A DNA stretch of 64,000 bases from Clusia tigrina. Its lineage: Eukaryota; Arthropoda; Insecta; Diptera; Clusiidae. This document shows, in pieces, positions 58,513 to 64,000 of this stretch (positions are counted from its first letter, which is position 1; each line of letters opens with the position of its first letter). The stretch lies in assembly GCA_920105625.2 (NCBI GenBank), contig OV050033.1, forward strand, positions 15,210,001 through 15,274,000, read 5' to 3'. Below the pieces are notes generated by a model. The model saw nothing but the letters and a program-made list of their open reading frames with translations. It was not told where the DNA came from and did not search any database. The translations under genes were made by a program, and so were the position numbers.

Positions 58513-59611
58513 CGCACATTAAAAGCAACACTTCTTCGGTTTATTGAGTGTTCTCCAAGGATCAACCTTATGCTTCATGTATCTATCTTCACTATGCAAG
58601 TAACAAGTTATATTATATAAATTATAAAAGTGAAGCTGCTGTAATATTAATTTGAAACTTCTCCAATATCGCACTTTAAAAGCAACACTTCTTGGGTTTA
58701 TTGAGTCTTCTCCAAGGATCAACCTTATGTTTCCTGTATCTATCTTCACTATGCAAGTAACAAGTTATACTATATAAATTATAAAAGTGAAGCTGCTGTA
58801 ATATTAATTTGAAACTTCTCCAATATCGCACATTAAAAGCAACACTTCTTCGGTTTATTGAGTGTTCTCCAAGGATCAACCTTATGCTTCATGTATCTAT
58901 CTTCACTATGCAAGTAACAAGTTATATTATATAAATTATAAAAGTGAAGCTGCTGTAATATTAATTTGAAACTTCTCCAATATCGCACATTAAAAGCAAC
59001 ACTTCTTGGGTTTATTGAGTCTTCGCCAAGGATCAACCTTATGCTTCATGTATCTATCTTCACTATGCAAGTAACAAGTTATATTATATAAATGATAAAA
59101 GTGAAGCTGCTGTAATATTAATTTGAAACTTCTCCAATATCGCACATTAAAAGCAACACTTCTTGGGTTTATTGAGTCTTCTCCAAGGATCAACCTTATG
59201 TTTCCTGTATCTATCTTCACTATGCAAGTAACAAGTTATACTATATAAATTATAAAAGTGAAGCTGCTGTAATATTAATTTGAAACTTCTCCAATATCGC
59301 ACATTAAAAGCAACACTTCTTGGGTTTATTGAGTCTTCGCCAAGGATCAACCTTATGCTTCATGTATCTATCTTCACTATGCAAGTAACAAGTTATATTA
59401 TATAAATTATAAAAGTGAAGCTGCTGTAATATTAATTTGAAACTTCTCCAATATCGCACATTAAAAGCAACACTTCTTCGGTTTATTGAGTCTTCTCCAA
59501 GGATCAACCTTATGCTTCATGTATCTATCTTCACTATGCAAGTAACAAGTTATATTATATAAATTATAAAAGTGAAGCTGCTGTAATATTAATTTGAAAC
59601 TTCTCCAATAT
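58513..59611. repeat. 157-bp satellite-like array, 7 units
   Basis: Units start at 58513, 58670, 58827, 58984, 59141, 59298 and 59455, each exactly 157 bp, with only a few substitutions between units. Variant classes: units 1 and 3 (CTTCGGT, GTGTTCTCC), 2 and 5 (CTTGGGT, TGTTTCCTG, TATACTATAT), 4 and 6 (CTTGGGT, GTCTTCGCC), 7 a recombinant of these. No indels, so the array is young or homogenised. Minus frames of 67-76 codons repeat every unit and are by-products. Confidence 0.97.
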
Positions 59612-59869
59612 TCGTACAGAACATTTAGAACAGCGAAGGTAATAAAACTTCACCACAAAAAGCTTATAAATCGTGGTTTTGTTACTATTGTACTTTTCCA
59701 ACACTCACTGTGAGTACTGTAAAATATTCCTATTATCGAAAAGGAGTACGAAGAACCATTCAACAGTGATCTCGCTTCTTTGCTGCATGATATACATATT
59801 TTCATTCTATTTATCTCAGGTGATTTGACGCAGCAAAAGAATGCTTTCTTGCAAGAATGTCTTGGCTAA
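59612..59869. other. No gene seen
   Basis: Unrecognised flank of the satellite. Confidence 0.3.
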
Positions 59870-61440
59870 GTTGAAGTTCTTACCTGCAGCCCCTGGGCAT
59901 ATCGTTCACACGCACTCACTGCGAGTGGCACACCCACCAACAAATCTATACATTATGTGCATATAAATTTGAAGCACCGTTAGCGTACGCACTGAAGTGT
60001 GGCCCCAGTAAAGCCGCTTACCTGCAACGAACAAAAATGCCATAAAATACATTAACATCAATAAAAAGCGCATAATTTATACAAATAAAAATTAAGAGCC
60101 TCAAATAAATAAACGTCAATAAATAGAAAAATATTTCTCTTAATGTATTGGCTTATCAAAATAATTTCGCTAATAGCCGTGGTGGACGCGGCATATGAGC
60201 GCCGAAATGAGATTGTGGCAAATAACGTAATAAAATGCCGCGCTATGCAAGTGAGCGTTTCCATATGCTACGAATTCAGTTGTGGCGGGCCGTGAAATTT
60301 GTCAGTGGCTGGACTGAAAAGCTGCCAGAGCCATAGACACAGCCCCATCCATAGTCACATTCACAGCCAGTGCCACAGCCCCAACCATAGTCACATTCAC
60401 AGCCAGTGCCACAGCCAGAGTCACAGCCACAGTCACAGCCCCATCCATAGTCACATTCACAGCCACAGCCACAGCCGCGCCCACGCCATTCATAGCTACC
60501 ACAGAGACATATGAGAGGGCAACCGACAACGCCAGGACCAGCTCAGCTTTGGGAGCTTATCTTCCGCATACAACTATCCAGTAACCGAATCAGTCTCTGC
60601 AGCAATTATTGTTTTACGATTGAGGGAAATTGCCACAGCCAAACGCTCATGCACACACGCACGTACGAGTGGCATGCAGGCATGCTGCCCGGCTCCTTTC
60701 GAGCGCGCAACAATAAAACGCAGCCTCTTTGGCATTGTCACCGACACCAGCAGGAGTAGGTGTAAATTTCCGGGCTTTCTATGGCGTTCTTGTTGAGTAC
60801 TTGTTGTACATGGGCTGCTCATGCACATGTTATCTGGCGCGCTCACGGGCAATCATGTGTAATTGTTGCGCCGCGGCAGAGACAACAAAAATCCCGTACG
60901 ACTGGTCGCCAAACTTGTCATGTACGAATGCCAAAATGCCAATTGAAATTTATGCTGTGCATTAGAAAAAATCAAAAACAAAATGGACGATGTGGCAAAG
61001 GAAAAGGAAAATGAAAAGGAGGAGAAGAGCAAAAGCAAAAGCTAAAATTTCCAAGCATTTAATATGGCTGGGAATAGGTGCGTAGTACCTGTTGCACGCT
61101 TGCCTGCCTGGCTGCCTGTCTGCCTGGCTGCTCGCCTTGGCAATGCTTGTTAGGCAGTCTGCGTGTGTGTGAGTGTGCTGTTTCGTTTCTAATGACATTT
61201 GTTTGGAGCTTAGAGTGTGCGCATGCGCGCATTTGGCTGCCCATCCCTTGTCAAGCCAACCTACGCATGAAGGAAGTGAAGTGCTTTTTACACACGGACA
61301 CCGAGTCAGCGGCAGACGACAGACGACGAGTAATGCCTGCTCCACGCTTATGAAAGTTTTGCGTGTTATGATTTACAAGACAATTTTTAAAACAGACGCA
61401 GACACACACACATGAACGTAAGAGCACCCCAAATGGAAAA
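59870..61440. other. Single-copy-looking block
   Basis: GC-balanced and mostly repeat-free. Holds the short CACAGCC array (60327-60490) and TGCGCATGCGCG at 61218-61229, an NRF1/Ewg-like site one base from the palindromic consensus. Frames at 60781-61014, 61078-61353 (+) and 60962-61345 (-) overlap each other and have no domains. Confidence 0.4.
60327..60490. repeat. CACAGCC / CATAGTCACATTCACAGCC minisatellite
   Basis: Hexamer CACAGC variants alternate with CCATCCATAGTCACATTCA; the larger phrase appears three times, about 40-63 bp apart. Confidence 0.92.
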
Positions 61441-62284
61441 TATACAAGAGATTTTGCCACTAGAAAGCCTGATGAACCCCTCCGAAGACTGTATCAAAGC
61501 CATTCTAACTTATGTGCGGACTAAATAGAAGAACTTCTATCATAACTTCTGGCAGGATTCTATGAAACACTTCTCGATTTGTGTAGAGAGGTCAGGATAC
61601 ATTTTGAATTTTAAAGGATTGTAAATATCCACTGAATCAGCCTACTTTAGGCATTCCTTATGAATGAAAATACATGCATTCCTGAAGAACTGAGTCAGTA
61701 AGGTTTACTTGTGATATCATATCTCACATATAACTGAGAAAGGTTAAAGAAGGAAACAAAACTGTGAAATTACTCATCATAATGCCTGACTTTTCCTACA
61801 GGGATATTTACAAGCAGACGATCTGTTAGAAAAGAGACGATAATTGGTTTCTAACAATCTACTGAAATTCAGGCTCATTACAGTGATCTTCACCATGAAT
61901 CTATTTAGCAAAAGGGAATAGAATTCAAGGCTATACAGGGTGAAGAATCTGGTAATTGAACGAAAATGTGATTGAGACGCTTCTAAATGTTTAAATTCAG
62001 TTTTCAAACAGTCTCTATTCTCTTAGCAGTTTAATTAGTTGCGCTTTAACATTATTATTACAGCTGTTTCCAAGTCACAACAGTACTATTGTAGACCCCC
62101 ATGCCGCTTCTTACACATTTTTGCTAGTTTCGAGTACATTCCTACACAGTCTTGATTTGTGTGGAAGAGATAGCACTATATTTGCCAACTAATATGTATC
62201 TCATTGAATGAGAGAGAGAGAGGCAACAACTCTCATAAATTATCACTAATAACTTACACCATTAGGAGAAACATCACCACATAT
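61441..62284. other. No gene seen
   Basis: AT-rich, unrecognised. A GAGAGAGAGAGAG run lies near 62210. Confidence 0.3.
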
Positions 62285-62445
62285 CGAAAGTTCTAGTAGG
62301 TGGTAGGCTGCGATGGAGGTGGTTTTAGTGGGTAAGAATCCCACACTACTGGTGCCGTAATGTTACCAGTGTCTTTTTAAAGATTTCCACCTCCGTTCCA
62401 ATATAGGAAACTCAAAAAATACAAAAAAAAATTAATAAATAAAGT
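62285..62445 (+). mobile_element. Probable poly(A)-tailed LINE 3' UTR
   Basis: GGAGGTGGTTTTAGTGGGTA, then AATCCCACACTACTGG and TTTCCACCTCCGTTCC, then an A-rich end (AAAAAATACAAAAAAAAATT). The pattern, an inverted GGAGGTGG/CCACCTCC pair with TAGTGGGTAAnAATCCCACA, matches my recollection of insect non-LTR 3' UTRs. No target-site duplication found. Confidence 0.45.
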
Positions 62446-62459
62446 AGGGTAGATCAATC

Positions 62460-62672
62460 ACCAATAAACCACTGATGCCACTTAGACCACCAGTTGGGTC
62501 CGTAGTGAGCCGCGGATGCGAGGCATGTCTACGCTTCTCCCTCTAGATTGACCTAACCTGAGCCTTTTATAAAGCGAAGGAGGTTGTTAACACCTGACTG
62601 GTATAGATTATCTCTACTTGCTAAGAAGTGTGATCCAAGTAAACGTTCCCTATTTCTAGCAAGTTCTAGTAA
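62460..62672 (-). pseudogene. LINE G: retrotransposon extreme C-terminus and 3' UTR
   Basis: On the minus strand: LELARNRERLLGSHFLASRD, then NLYQSGVNNLLRFIKGSG and a stop, a UTR with CTAGAGGGAGAAGCGTAG, CGCATCCGCGGCTCACTACG and CGGACCCAACTGGTGGTCTA, ending GGTTTATTGG. This is the family of fragment B (GNWERLLGSHF, same UTR). The terminal CCTA repeats are missing. Confidence 0.82.
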
Positions 62673-63719
62673 TGAATGCAAAATTTATTTATGTTGACTA
62701 TTAACCAGTGAAATGACCAATTCGTCACAATATCTTAGATCATTCCATCTTCACTCCAATATGATTAAATTACTAGACAATTGTGATACCTATAATCTTC
62801 CATCCAATTTACACACAAGTTAATTGTTTGTTCTTGTAGTCTGTAGGGTACTCGCATTCACTGTACACCACCTTCAACCTTGACTACTACTTAAGTATTC
62901 ATGCCAAGTAGCGATGATATCAAGAAATCCACTACCAATGGAAAAACATTGTGAAAGCTTCCGGAAATGCGTTGCGCTCCTTAAGTTATCTGTCTGCTTT
63001 GCCAGTTTTATTTTAGGATTAAATTTTTTCCCCACTATTTAACTTGTCAATTTTACTTGCAATTAAGCCGACAGTCGCAAGTCAAACATCTTCCACTCAG
63101 ACAGTCACTCGGACCGGGGATTTCATGTCGGCTTTTCTGGATACTTTTAAGTGTATGACAAAATGTGTGAGAGCACGATGGAGAGAGGGACATATACAGA
63201 CAGACAGACCGAGAGAGAAAGAGAGACAGAGCGAGAAAGAGAGACAGAGAGACATTAAAGCTGCACTAAATGAGAAGGCATTACTTAGCATAAGAATATT
63301 TAGAGGAGTTTTGATTGGCGGTTGTGGAAGCTTCTCTGGGTATGGCGGCATTTTGAAGGTAGTACAAGTAGAAGCATAACGTAACAAGAAGAAGGACTAT
63401 TCTGTGGGAGATGTGTGATTAAAATCGGAAGCCTTTAAAAGCCATTAAATCACTTATCATGTTAGCATTACAATGAATACTATCGGTACTAACTCCTCAT
63501 ACCTTGAGTGATTGGGAATAGAATACTTCAGTGACATAAGTACTGCACAAATTTTCCCATGTCTCCATACACAAAGCCCGTGCTACGAGTATTGTCTCAA
63601 ACAAATCACTCCTACATATAAAAAATTCTAATTATGTGCTGGAAATCACAGTGTGGAGTATCTCAAAACGAGTAACTGAAGCAAAAGTCATGAAGACATG
63701 AGGCAAATTGAAACTTCAG
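62673..63719. other. No gene seen; GA-rich tract at 63190-63255
   Basis: Unrecognised. The purine tract (GAGAGAGAAAGAGAGACAGA-type) carries GAGA-factor-like cores. Overlapping frames on both strands at 63044-63387 pass through it and have no motif. Confidence 0.35.
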
Positions 63720-63730
63720 TTAGCAAAATC

Positions 63731-63796
63731 ATAATGACACAAAAGATCTTTTAGGTCGCAGTGTCGGCCATGGGGCAAACTACTAAAACTAACTTA
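63731..63796 (+). mobile_element. 66-bp LINE 3' stub with 11-bp target-site duplication
   Basis: TTAGCAAAATC occurs at 63720-63730 and 63797-63807. The insert contains AAAGATCTTTTAGGTCGCAG and ends ACTACTAAAACTAACTTA. It is nearly identical to the stub at 32568-32640. Confidence 0.87.
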
Positions 63797-63807
63797 TTAG
63801 CAAAATC

Positions 63808-64000
63808 GTATCGTAACGCAGTGTGAGGGGATACTTACGAGTTCACTTTGCAAATTGATACCTCACAGCTTCTGCTCTGTCTTATGGTATCACTAAAGGA
63901 GCAAGGACTATAGAAGTTTTGAGTTGACTATAAAAACTAAAATCTGCTGAGTAGATGGAACATAAATGAGGGCCCTCGAAAACTATATTTCTAAAGTTTC
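63808..64000. other. No gene seen
   Basis: Unrecognised. Confidence 0.3.

Noticed and set aside
61078..61353. 91-codon Cys-containing frame and its minus-strand partner (127 codons)
   Set aside because: Opposite frames overlap over the same GC-balanced DNA; no domain, no splice or start support.

Overview
The window reads as non-coding DNA from a large dipteran genome, most likely a schizophoran fly of the tephritid type. This is inference. It rests on abundant CAA/CAG (opa-like) and CA/GT tracts, irritans-type mariner copies, RNase H-bearing LINE remnants ending in CCTA/CCTAA or poly(A) tails, and 64 kb with no recognisable host exon, tRNA or rRNA. It could be a very large intron or an intergenic stretch; the sequence does not decide. 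No bacterial or viral genes were seen.

Layout is a mosaic. Blocks of 0.5-2 kb of apparently single-copy DNA (about 1-540, 2930-3900, 6130-7640, 9960-10560, 14990-16160, 18850-20165, 22735-24480, 26220-28500, 31200-31740, 33590-34240, 35060-36415, 38400-40100, 42440-44200, 45300-46240, 48700-50020, 52820-53830, 56380-58500, 59870-61440) carry the CAA/CAG, CA and T-tract microsatellites. They alternate with AT-rich stretches made of decayed repeats.

The repeat fraction holds: (1) seven 5'-truncated LINE 3' ends with RNase H and/or zinc-finger-like C-terminal coding (A1/A2, B, C, D, E, F, G), one nested in another in antisense. (2) At least nine very short retroposed fragments (44-82 bp, plus 210 and 298 bp examples), flanked by exact 10-13 bp target-site duplications. 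(3) Two full-length mariners in inverted orientation 2.4 kb apart, both with intact 29-bp ends and a shared dead transposase. (4) Minisatellites of 12, 15, 21, 22, 27, 54, about 66 and about 72 bp, and a seven-copy 157-bp satellite. (5) A roughly 350-bp near-perfect palindrome with an ATT/AAT core. (6) A roughly 1.6-kb polypyrimidine tract.

Open frames inside the minisatellites are by-products of periods divisible by three with no stop codon in the unit, and are not proposed as genes. The best candidates for host function are the GC-rich segment at 45640-45940 (NRF1/Ewg-type palindrome and a consensus 5' splice site), the palindrome at 24788-25135 as a possible hairpin-RNA source, and the single-copy blocks as possible cis-regulatory DNA.
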